From Takifugu bimaculatus (lineage: Eukaryota > Chordata > Actinopteri > Tetraodontiformes > Tetraodontidae), in the NCBI GenBank assembly GCA_004026145.2, contig CP034983.1:14197488-14261487 (forward strand): DNA of 64,000 bases. Reading direction: 5' to 3'. This document shows, in pieces, positions 52,753 through 61,909 of this stretch. How positions within the stretch are numbered: the first letter of the stretch is position 1; every line of letters starts with the position of its first letter. The position numbers were made by a program, and so were the translations under genes. The notes under the pieces are model-generated. The model had not been told where the DNA came from. It searched no databases and saw only the letters and a program-made list of their open reading frames with translations.

Positions 52753-55700
52753 GTGACTGAATCCTAACAGCTCAGTGACCTCGGTTCTTGTGTTTGTAGA
52801 CATGTGATATGATCTTTGTGAGCAGGTATCAGATGACAACGGAGAACCATAGTCAGGAAAATGCAGAAATCAAAGCAGAAGCAATAGCAAAACAGGTATT
52901 TATGTGACATTTCTTAGCTCCTGGTGTTAGAGCGCTACAGAAAGCTCATGTTTCTCCTCCAGATGTCATCGCTGGTTACTACAAAGCCTCACGTAGAAGC
53001 GTTGGACAGAGGAAATGACAACAAGGACCAGTCTCACTCCAAGACAGGATTGACACGCAGCAAGTCCATGGGCAGCCTTCAAATCAAGGTGGTCTCCTTC
53101 CAGAGCTTAAAGGCCCGTTTTGAGTCAAAGGAGGACACACAGAAGAAGGTGACCAGCAAACAGTCAACCAGCAGGTCTGTGGAAGCCACACAGGAGAAGA
53201 CAGCGGAGGCCAAACAGGTAAAAATGATAAAACCGGCAACAGTCTAAGATGATGATGATGATGACAACGACAGGTTTAGCTACTTTTCTTCACAATTCCT
53301 TAGATTGTAATTGGACAAAGTCCCTGGGAATGGAAAGTGGGTGTGCCGGAATAAAATATGACCTCCGCAAATGCTTTTATTGCAGCAGTGACTCAACTCA
53401 CTACATTTATCTAACAGGTTTTAAAGAATGCTACATTTCAAGTGTGTGAATAATCTACTTTCTGTCTGTTAGACAAATGATCCTCCTCTGGAAACTGAAA
53501 AACATCCCCCAAAATCTTTGAAGATGAAAGGAGACAAGTGGGAGTCCCCACAAATCAAGACGAGTTTGGTCCGTAGCAAGTCGACAGGGAGCCTTCGGAG
53601 CAGCTCTGGGTCCATCGAGGCCCTCAGGGCTCGCTTCGAGTCCAAAGTGGACGTACAGAACATGGCCCGAGGGGTCAAAAACAGCCCAGCCTCCATCAAG
53701 CCAGCAGATATCCCGCAGGTGACAGACAGAGAGGCTGAAGGAAAGAGCCTGAAAGAAAAACCAAGGAGCCAAACTGCTGACGTCCCACAGAAGGAGGGAA
53801 AAGATGCTCCATCATCTCAGAAGGTAAATCAGGACCAACTATGTGTCAAAATAGCTGACAAATTTCAATCAAAGGTTATATAATACACAGAATATACAGA
53901 AATTCATGCCATTTATTTACAGATGACCAGATTACCCCCCCCCCCCCCCCCAAAAAAAACCAAACATTTTTGTGGCTGAAAGCAGCTGATGAATGTGTCT
54001 CTACAGGTGGTGACCAGGCCAAGAGGAGAGATGAGGAAGACAATAGCAGGCATCGACTTTGAAAAGATGGTAGCCATTAAAGCTGGTGGGTAATTCAGAT
54101 TCCAACCATCCAGTCCATACACGACTTTGTAACTTAGTCGTATTTAGCAAATGTGTAAAATAAATAAATAAATGTAACACAGCGAAGACTGAGCTGACGT
54201 AGATGTGGTTATAATAAGGGTTATTTATAGATTTATGACGCATAAGAGGAATCACTGGGCTAAAAATTCAAAGGTTATGAATGAATCGGTTTGCAGAATG
54301 AAAGGGGGGGCAGTGACTGTGCAGGAAGTCGTGATTGACTCAGCCTGGTGTTGGCAGAGGAGGGGACAGGGACAGAAATAGCTGACTTCCAGGCTAGAAT
54401 AAGTGTGGAAGGGTGAAAGGTTCAGCTGTCACCGGGGCGAGAACAAGAGGGAACCACAGAACACAACAGGGACGCAGAACTGAACACATTTAAGAAAGCC
54501 TGAAAGAAAACAGGACAGACAGGACAGAGGGAACTGGGCGCTGATCACCTGTGAGTACAGATGTGATTCTTTAATGCTGCAGGATTCGCCCTTATAGAGG
54601 ATGATCATTTTAGTGCCACGGAATCTCCATGGAGTCCGAGCAAACCTTGTTCTTCTGCCTATTTCCTACTAGTGAACAATTTTAGGTCCCTTTTAGACTC
54701 CCGCTTGCATTTGTAGCCGACCTAAATCTTCATATCTGCGTCACTGGGGGTTGGGTATCAGTCCTGCTTCACAGCAACAGGGCATTTATAACTTGACCAC
54801 ATGACAGCTGTTACCTAATATTCTCCGTTCCACACAGAATACCGATGTGGATATCAGCTAAAAAGCAGCTTACGTTATAAAAATCAGTCTAGTCTTTCAT
54901 TTTGGTTTATTACCATGATAAATCTGTGCACTGAGCGCTGCGTCTTTCCTCTCTGCAGATGAAAACAGGCAGTCATTTACAGGTTTCAGGGACAGCTCCT
55001 TCGAACCAACCAAGGACAAACTGAGCGTCTCTGTCAAAGCCATCTCTGCCCTCTTGCTGTCGAAGGGGGCGCCTAAAGAACCGGCAAACGGGCTTTTACA
55101 AACCGTAAATATCTCACTGATCTAGTTTGCCTGTGCTCCCCAGTGTGTAAACTCCCTACTGAAAACCACATTATATCAAGGAAATATAATTACTAGTGTT
55201 TTAACTGCAAAACTGATTATTCATTCCAACAGGCACAAGATCAGTCACCTCGGTCTGGGAGAACATTCACCAACATCAAAGTAAGAGAGAATTTCAGATA
55301 CCGCGTGCATGTGATAACACGGCAGCATTCAGATGTAAAAAACGCATTTTAAAAATCACATTCAAGGTTTGTTTGTGGCTGCCTAATCCACTGGGAACAC
55401 AGTTAACCCACTGACCCATCTTTGCATGTGGAAAAAAAACATGCATGAAGGTAACAAATGGCATCAGTGCATGCTCACGGGATTTATTTTAAGAACATCA
55501 TTTTGTTCTTCAAAGATGGCGGACAATTCCCGACAAACAGCAGAGGACCCTCATCCGCCTGTTTCAGGCAGACAGCAGCCCTGCAACAGGTCTGACTCAC
55601 GCTTCCTGCCTGTGACGGCCCAGGTTGTGAAAGGAAATCTACATCAGCAGAGGCAGAAATGTGAGCTGAGGAGGCTGCTAAAGCACACCCACCCAGAGCT

Positions 55701-58700
55701 AAAGAGGCTGAATGATGTTTTGGATGAGGAGCTGGCTGAGGTCTTGAGCTCCGACACTGGTGGAGCAGCTGAGGAAAGTGGATACGAGGGAGAGGTCCTG
55801 TCCAGACGCTTGTTATTTGAGAACCGCTCTACGACGGAAGCGTGTTTCGCTCCCAGGCTGCCAGTGGGAAGAAGTGAAAACAGCAAAATAGCAAAGTGTG
55901 AAACGCAAGAAGAAAGTGTGAAACACAATGAGGAGGATGATGGAATAATCGACGCTCGAGCCACGAGGAAGATTTTTGAGGGTCAGTCTGTGAGTGAACT
56001 CCCTTTATTTGAGGATCAAAGAGGGAATGCCCAAAAATCAAAACAGGAGAGCAAAACTGGGAACCTCCAGAACAGAAACAAGGAAGCTCTTCATTCATCG
56101 GGCCCGCTGCACCCGCAGAGCCCCGACTATGAATTCTCTGGTACAGATGGAAGCCCCTTTGAGGATGAGACAAGCCTTAGAAATATGGACGCAGAGGAAA
56201 AACTCGAAATAAGTGCGGCTCTTTTCAACAACAATCCTTTCATCGCGGCAAACATAGAAAAGGAGTCAACAACCCATAATGCAACAGGTGACAGTGGGGA
56301 GCACAGAGACTGTTTGACAGCCAATGTCAAGAAGAGAGCTTACTTGTTTGAATCGCTGCCGTTTGATAAGATCAAGCATCAGAACAAGGATGAGGTGGAG
56401 GCGATGGTGGAGAACATCAGAGACACGCTCGAGTGTCTCCATCATGCTAATGTCGTACATTCAGACGGCTCCATCATTGAAGTCAGTGAAACGATGATCG
56501 CCAAAAAGGCCAAATTCACACTGACAGATGGCGGGCCCATGATAAAATATGACGAGGTGGCTGAAGGTGGAGCACAGAACTTCATCCTGCAGCTGGTACC
56601 ACGTACACACCTCAAGCCTCGGATCACTTATCTGAAAGAGGACAAGAAAGGGAGCATTGAGGCCACAATAGTGAATGTTGGATTTCACCAGGAAACGGAG
56701 TGTAAAACTGCCCAGCTGGTTCAGGTTGTGGAGGATATTCTCCATCAAGACAACTCCCTGAGGAAAGGCGTGATAATCCAGCAGAATGTGGAAGCATGGG
56801 CTGAGGTCATCGTTTACTCCCTCTACAAGTATTTTGATGAAGACGATGTGAAAAGATACTGTCCTCCACAGGCAAGAGAGTATGAGGAACTGCAGCCAGA
56901 GAGCGGCGCTCAAGAGCCAGGTAAAGGAGAAGCTGGGTCACTAATGAGCTCCAGCAAACATACTCCCAAAGACCAAACCCTCACAGCATCAATAGGGCCT
57001 GAAATCATAGCAAAGGGTAACGTTAAACTGTTTAAAACCTGCATTGAGACGGGAGATTTAGAGTATTTAAAAGCGTTTCATGCCGAGCCAGCAATGGAGG
57101 AATTCCCATCTATCAATAATGTGGCCATCCAAGGCCTGGAGCCTCACCCTGCACAAATGGATAACCAGGCAGACACATCAGAGTGGGTCCCCGTGGATGT
57201 GAAAAAATTGAAGCACATGTTCTCCGGAGATAAAAGTCCAAACCAACTGAAGGAGGATGAAGGAACAGACTCGAGGCCAAAACAGTTCAGGTATGTTTAC
57301 AGGTCAAACCATGAACCCAACATCCATTGGTAGCTCCGGGATGATCTCCCAGCAGAAAGTAAAGGAAAACCATACAGCTACACCATCGAAAACAAGCACT
57401 CATCTTCAGAACCAGGAGGATCATGTCATCCACAAAGCTGAATTAGTTGAGGTTTTAGCCGACTTGTGATGAGATTTCTAACCTCCAACTTGCAATAAAT
57501 GCCCTCCAACAAGCTACTAATGAGGCCAAAACATTACAGGAAAGCAAATCTAATGTTCAAGAACATACAAGGCCAACGAGTGATGTCGAACAATTAAATT
57601 TAGCAAACAAAAATACAGAGGATTATCATCGAGTCACAAATAATGAGACACACAAACCGTCCTGCGCCAGAATGGGTCCCGAAGGCCACTCTGGGTGTGC
57701 GAGTAGTTCAGAAACAGTAGCAGCAGAGCAGGAGGGCGAGGAGGTTTTTGAGGGTAAACTACAAGCAGCTTTAGAGTCTCTAGAGAGATCTAACATTAAT
57801 GTCACCAGAGGAGATTTCAAAGCAGCCATGATATACAGAAACTCATCCAAAAGTCCCCAAAATGCTGTACATTGTTTCACTCAGGCACCCACAAAGCAGA
57901 TTTACCCTCTTTCCAAACCTAAATCTGATCAAGGACAACACAGTGAAGAACATAAAGACACATCAAGACCAGGGAGTGCTGAGAAAGGCAGGTCTGCTGG
58001 TCCAAAACCAGCAATTCCACCAAAGCCAGAGCATCTGAAAGTCAAACAAGACATTCACTCAACCAATAAGAGTCTAGCAAATGAAGAACCTGGTTCAGCA
58101 ACTCTTCAGCCAAACCAGCTCAATGACTGGAGAGAGGCACCAGGACAAAGGTTCAATCGTCAGCACAGAAGAGGAAAATGAAAATGGACGACAGAATTTA
58201 ATGGTAGGTGAAAAAGTTTCATCAGCTGAGGAGAGCATGACTAAAGCAATGGCTGTACATTTCCATGAAGAAAGTCAAAAAACGGAGAAAAAATCTGTTA
58301 TGAATGCGCCCAAAAAGCCAAAACGAGTAAAAATTGCCCAGCTCGACCATAAAAGCCCAAATATGGAAGCCCAAATTCTCACAGGAAAGTTAGCCAGTTA
58401 TCCAAATATCTCCACCGACGCTGAGGGAAAAGACCCGATCGATAAATCAGTGACGCATGAAAGCAAAGTGGAGATGAGGGAAAAGAAAGGACGTTCTGAG
58501 ACGGAGGCAGAACGCCGGCAGCGTCTGTCAGTCCACATGGACGAGATCGTCAAAGGCAACATCACAGCGGCCATGGAGATTTTTGACAACCTGCGAAAGC
58601 AGGAGGAGCTGCAGAGCCTTCTCAGTCGAGTTGAGGAGATAGAAAAGGCCACCAGCGGGGTGGATGTACGCTCCCTGCGGGGTGTATTCGAGAATGTCCC

Positions 58701-60467
58701 AGACTGGGTGGTCAGCTCTAACAGAAAGAAGCCAAACAAGGTCAACGAAGAGAAACAACAGGAGAGGACGCCCTCAACCACACACAGTGTTGGAACCAAA
58801 CTCTCTATGGAACATGTGTTTGGAAACCTGGAGAGAGCCAGCGAGGAAATTCTGAATCTAAAGGAACAGACTTTAGCCAGGCTCGTGGACATCGAAGCAG
58901 CCATAAAGAAGGCTCTTTATTCTGTATCAACTTTGAAATCCGAGTCGGACATTGCCGGTTTATCGAGCCTACTCAAAGAGTACAATGGGTACTGACCAAG
59001 GTTCTCCATCCGCTGCTAACATTAGCAAAATTAGCATTGGATCGTACAGAGCAAAGCCTGTGTTGAAATGGGAAACCCCTGCAGAAGAAAGCGGACCTCT
59101 CCAAGGGATCCAGCCTGCAAGTACTGGAGTAAAACATCAGCCAAGTCCTTCACCTTCACCCAACTTCATCTCCATCCAGTCTGCTGCCAGACAGACACCA
59201 GAGTCTAAAATCTGCCCAACATGCCAGCAAAGTCCTAAAACAGAGGAGAAATTCCTGACAACAGCAACCCTCACATGTAACGGAGAGAGGAGAGGCCAGG
59301 AAGAGTCCTGCTACAACCACAAACGAGAGGTCAGCGTGCTGGAGGTGCAGACGGACCACAAGGGAAACACTATCACAGTCACTGAGAGGACGGATCCCTT
59401 TGGGAACAGGGTTTACTCCTCCAGAGCTTCTATCATCCCCGTTCCTCCAGAACCATCCATGGGTTAGGCTCAGAGGTCCTACCGGCCATCAGAAATCAGA
59501 CAAGCACAGTTTTAGCAATTATTTTGTTTTTTGTGTCAAATTTGTGAGGTGATGTTTCAGGATGTATTTTACTTTGAACTGATTTGGGGTGTTCTTTTTG
59601 AAAAGTTTTTTTAAGGCCCAACTTTTTTCCCCAGTTCCAACCAGCTTGTCAGGAGATGTGCTCGGCGTGTTTGAAGCCGGTTTATCCGATGGAGAGGATA
59701 GCCACACACAAATGTATATTTCACAAAGCCTGCTTCAGTTGTAAACAGTGCAAGAAAAAACTGAGGTGAGACATTAAAATATTCTTTAAGAAAATCTACA
59801 GAATCATTGATGATTTAATTCTGTTTTAATCTTCAATTGAGTGAATTTTTCAGTACTAATGATTGATATTGAAAATCATACTTCAGTATAAGAAATTTCT
59901 CATTTCTCAATAATAATAATAATAATAGCAATGATGCGTTCATGGCACTCTGGAAAGACTCACATGTCCTATTTCTTGGTCCATTTTGGAGGTTTTGAAT
60001 GAATCAAGATAAAAGATAAACTTTAAAAAATGAACAATTAGCATCTGATTAAGTAAATTTAATGGGACAGATGAGCTTAAATGCGGAATATTTAAAAACA
60101 GCCTGTTAATTACAAAGTACCACGCGTGTTTAATCTTTTAAGGAATAAAATTGCCACTACTGACAGACTCTGTTCATTCATAGCGTGTCTAATTATGCAC
60201 CTTTACACGAGGAATTCTACTGTATATTTCACTACCAACAACTGTTCAGAAGAAAAGGGAACTATGATGAAGGCTTTGGATATGCTCAGCACAAGAACCG
60301 GTGGCTTCTAAAGAAAACAGAAGATAATATTCAGCTATAGACGAAGATATTCTGTGATAGTAAGTATCACATGACTCACCTTTATGGCTGTTCTTTGTTG
60401 TTGTAGCGATAATATCCATGGTTACAATGCAGTGTGTTTTTATTCTCAGCCTACAGCCACTCTTTGA
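52637..60467 (+). CDS. xirp1: Xin actin-binding repeat (XIRP) family gene with LIM exon, xirp1-like; multi-exon, frame-broken in the large exon
   Basis: XIRP proteins are actin-binding scaffolds of striated-muscle intercalated discs and myotendinous junctions; XIRP2 short forms act in hair-cell stereocilia. I resolve coding exons at 52637-52752, 52826-52895, 52963-53217, 53473-53823, 54007-54085, 54959-55104, 55233-55280, 55516-59467, 59635-59765 and tentatively 60407-60467. All have GT-AG borders and matching phases, except that the large exon ends in its own stop. The large exon matches the N-terminal block of human XIRP1 (HQQRQ-ELRRL-HPEL) and its C-terminal blocks (LKEQTLARL-DIE, FISIQSA, SVLE-QT). 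Most Xin repeats are absent or degenerate. The LIM exon resembles XIRP2 and EPLIN, so xirp2 is the alternative symbol; the neighbouring slc22a13-like gene favours xirp1. Four +1 frame breaks lie in the large exon. The first exon may be preceded by untranslated exons. Confidence 0.8.
52826..52895 (+). CDS. xirp1: xirp coding exon 2
   Basis: This 70-bp exon follows a gtgagcag acceptor and ends at ACAG|GTATTT. Its first base completes an arginine codon with exon 1, giving VSRYQMTTENHSQ and then a charged helix-like stretch. The SRYQ word resembles the ARYQ/AKYQ motif at the N-terminus of XIRP2 and in EPLIN. It ends in phase 0. Confidence 0.65.
52963..53217 (+). CDS. xirp1: xirp coding exon 3 with first RSKS-GSL/ARFES module
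   Basis: The exon is 255 bp (85 codons), with acceptor tctcctccag and donor AAACAG|GTAAAA, phase 0 at both ends. Residues 32-56 of the exon (53056-53130) carry RSKSMGSL followed by SLKARFESK. The same module recurs in the next exon. RSKS is a basic serine motif of the kind used by AGC or CaM kinases, an inference from pattern only. The rest is lysine-, glutamate- and serine-rich and probably disordered. Confidence 0.8.
53473..53823 (+). CDS. xirp1: xirp coding exon 4 with second RSKS-GSL/ARFES module
   Basis: The exon is 351 bp (117 codons), phase 0 at both ends, with acceptor tctgtctgttag and donor CAGAAG|GTAAAT. Residues 34-58 (53572-53646) read RSKSTGSL, a short serine linker, then EALRARFESK, paralogous to the module in exon 3. 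Downstream sequence is charged and low-complexity. Equal phases and the repeated module suggest exons 3 and 4 arose by tandem exon duplication. Confidence 0.8.
53935..53959. repeat. C17-A8 homopolymer pair in an xirp intron
   Basis: It lies 47 bases before the acceptor of exon 5 and may form part of an extended pyrimidine tract. Confidence 0.9.
54007..54085 (+). CDS. xirp1: xirp coding exon 5
   Basis: This 79-bp exon lies between gtctctacag and AAAGCTG|GTGGGT. It encodes VVTRPRGEMRKTIAGIDFEK and then MVAIKA, ending in phase 1 so that an aspartate codon is completed by exon 6. The clean phase match (G|AT) supports the border. Confidence 0.75.
54086..54958 (+). other. xirp intron of 873 bp
   Basis: Bounded by AGCTG|GTGGGT and ctctctgcag|AT. 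It contains the MEF2-type word and a G7 run at 54,305, and no exon-like sequence that fits the phase. Confidence 0.65.
54221..54230. promoter_or_regulatory. MEF2-type site in an xirp intron
   Basis: TTATTTATAG fits YTAWWWWTAR. Xin genes are known MEF2 targets in heart muscle, but a 10-mer in AT-rich intron sequence is weak evidence. Confidence 0.25.
54959..55104 (+). CDS. xirp1: xirp coding exon 6
   Basis: This 146-bp exon follows ctctctgcag and ends ACAAACC|GTAAAT. It completes the split aspartate codon and encodes 48 residues, including ENRQSFTGFRDSSFEP and a hydrophobic AISALLLSK stretch. It ends in phase 0. Confidence 0.75.
55233..55280 (+). CDS. xirp1: xirp coding exon 7 (micro-exon before the alternative choice)
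   Basis: A 48-bp, 16-codon exon (AQDQSPRSGRTFTNIK) lies between cattccaacag and ATCAAA|GTAAGA. It is phase 0 at both ends. It is the last shared exon. Its phase-0 donor can join in frame either to the large exon at 55516 or to the LIM exon at 59635. Confidence 0.7.
55516..59467 (+). CDS. xirp1: xirp large exon: XIRP1-like body, with four +1 frame breaks
   Basis: The exon follows tttgttcttcaaag and begins ATGGCGGAC, the same MAD start as human XIRP1, so it may serve as both splice junction and alternative start. Residues 40-62 hold the conserved HQQRQ..ELRRL..HPEL block. Degenerate Xin repeats follow at about 55,780-55,830 (LFENRS), 55,950-56,000 (RKIFEGQ) and 56,320-56,370 (YLFESLPFDKI); none keeps a full GDV-RWLFET-PLD consensus. 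A proline-rich PAIPPKPEHLK at about 58,010 is a likely SH3 ligand, known in this family for nebulin-type SH3 domains. The C-terminal helical and FISIQSA/SVLEVQT blocks end at a stop. Reading needs shifts near 57,280, 57,467, 58,148 and 58,981. Total length 3,952 minus four extra bases is divisible by three, consistent with four insertions. Either assembly indels or a decaying gene. Confidence 0.8.
59635..59765 (+). CDS. xirp1: xirp LIM exon: first zinc finger
   Basis: The exon follows acttttttccccag, a strong acceptor, and ends AAACTGAG|GTGAGA in phase 2. It reads FQPACQEMCSACLKPVYPME, then KCIFHKACFSCKQCKKKL. C-x2-C, H-x2-C and C-x2-C zinc ligands are visible and the VYPMER word is typical of the EPLIN/XIRP2 LIM domain. 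It starts in phase 0, like the large exon, but the preceding large exon ends in its own stop codon. It should therefore be reached by skipping that exon, as in the known short XIRP2 isoform. Confidence 0.75.
59766..60406 (+). other. putative last intron of xirp
   Basis: AT-rich sequence with an AAT repeat between the LIM exon and the tentative last exon. I found no better second LIM half in it. Confidence 0.4.
59909..59928. repeat. (AAT)6 repeat
   Basis: A short trinucleotide tract in the intron after the LIM exon. Confidence 0.9.
60407..60467 (+). CDS. xirp1: tentative last xirp exon: degenerate second half of the LIM finger
   Basis: After ttctttgttgttgtag the sequence completes AG|C as serine, giving the conserved KLS of EPLIN-type LIM domains, then DNIHGYNAVCFYSQPTATL and a TGA stop at 60465-60467. 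Phase, acceptor and the placement of GYNAVC against the family's LHGRIYC fit a LIM terminal exon. The final C-x2-H/C/D pair is missing (CFYS), so the second finger would be incomplete. The real exon may lie elsewhere or have been lost. Confidence 0.35.
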
Positions 60468-60889
60468 AGACATATTAGGGGTCCTCAAAAAGCTCAACTG
60501 TTGTCAAGATTTTACTATGTGAAATCATTGGTTAGTAACCGATTAAAATTGTTGATCAGTCGTTACCAATTTCTGATTTTAAAATGTAAAAAATGACCGT
60601 CCATGCATAGCACTATACAGCTGACTTCCTGTTTGTCATTTACATGTGTAAATGGGCCATGTATGAGTAGAGAAAAGTGATTTTAAAGAGAAATTAAAAT
60701 GGACATCACATGTGTACAGAAGAATTTTATGTTATCCGCATTTATTTTCAACTAGAATTGATCCAAAACCCTAGTATAATATAATTTTTAATCAAATTCA
60801 AATGATGAGACCAAATTTATATATAAAATGATTATTTTGATCATACCCTATTTCATGTATGCCCAGTTTTCCCTTTGTCTTGTCTTTGT
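60468..60889. other. intergenic, AT-rich
   Basis: No ORF or repeat of note. There is no clear AATAAA for xirp close after the tentative stop. Confidence 0.5.
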
Positions 60890-61400
60890 TATGATACATG
60901 GTGGTAGAGAACCCGAACGCAGGCCAGGACACAGTGGTGGAGAGGTCAAAGTCTTTATTTACAGGGAAGGGGAGCACACATTAACAGAAACAGTCCTCCT
61001 GGGCCGCATGGGGATCGGGAGGCAGCGTCCGCCCGTCCCAGGTCCATCGGCGAGTCCCCAAACCAGACGCAGTCCCCCTGGACTGCCGGGAACTCGGAAC
61101 ACCGGTGAGTCCTCAACACGCTGCAGTCCTCCTGGACCGGCGAGGACTCGGGAGTCCGGCGCAACCCGCTCGCCTCCCGAAAGTGCCGAGACACTGGCGA
61201 CAAAGCAGTCCTCCTGGACTGCCGGCGATTAGGAGGCAGCGTCTGCCCCTCCAAGGTCCATCGGCGAGTCCCCAAACCAGACGCAGTCAGAACTTTCTCC
61301 TCCCGCCGCCCTCTTTTTAACTTCACGTTATTGTCATTTTTATTGTTATTGGCTTTTCTCAACTTCCTCCGAGTTACACTCAGGTGTAGGTAGTTGACGC
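60890..61400. repeat. GC-rich, internally repeated interspersed segment, LTR-like on the minus strand
   Basis: The minus strand has AATAAA near 60957 followed by CCTGCGTTCGGGTTCTC, a combination I associate with the R-U5 end of fish Ty3/Gypsy LTRs. Inside it, one block of about 57 bases recurs (61018-61075 and 61232-61288), and the word cagtcctcctgg recurs with variation near 60991, 61070, 61122 and 61206. No retroviral-type coding sequence is present. A non-autonomous element or a minisatellite is the alternative. Confidence 0.45.
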
Positions 61401-61848
61401 AATGGGGCCCATTCCGTTTAGTTTCTACGGAAACAACTTTGCGCTATTGGAACAGAATGGTACACTCCTCGCAAGTCGCCTCTGTTTATCCTACAATATT
61501 TCGCTAAAACCCCGTATAATGTGGTTTTAAAAAAAATTGCAATGGGGGGGGAAATGTACTTAGAAATTTTATATTTCTGTCTCAATATTTTTTATTTTTT
61601 TTTAAGACAGTGTATATTGTTTCAAAATACAGACATTATTAATGGCTTAAAGATGTAGAAATGCATTAAATGTTAATATTAAACCAACAAATGTCAACAG
61701 GAGACATATTTTTAATGCAAGACTGTGACAGGTACAATAAAAAAAATATTAAAGAGGCAGAGTTTACTCATTTACTCACTGAGACAGGAGTGATGTCAGA
61801 AAACAGCAACAGTTCGACATTCAACGTAAATGGTTTCAATGGTTTGAA
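61401..61848. other. 3' flank of the slc22 gene, probably its 3' UTR
   Basis: AT-rich with a T10 run at 61,595-61,604, and it includes the minus-strand AATAAA at 61591-61596. Confidence 0.45.
61591..61596 (-). terminator. candidate polyadenylation signal for the slc22 gene
   Basis: AATAAA on the minus strand, about 255 bases beyond the stop codon. It lies in an A/T-rich stretch where such a word is common by chance. Confidence 0.35.
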
Positions 61849-61909
61849 TTAGACCTTCAAGAGATTGTCCACAGCAGAATCATCCTCTGTACGTTCCTGT
61901 TTAGTTTTC
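61849..61909 (-). CDS. slc22a13: slc22 terminal exon (C-terminal tail)
   Basis: After tttatatgttttag the exon completes a lysine codon and reads KTKQERTEDDSAVDNLLKV and TAA. The short, charged tail is usual for the family. A polyadenylation-type AATAAA on the same strand lies at 61591-61596. Confidence 0.8.

Noticed and set aside
57285..57300. Splice donor CAG|GTATGT at 57,290 inside the large exon as the cause of the first frame change
   Set aside because: No acceptor with matching phase lies before the family-like sequence resumes at about 57,290, and the other three breaks have no splice sites. A common single-base cause fits better, though this donor is a good match and should be kept in mind.
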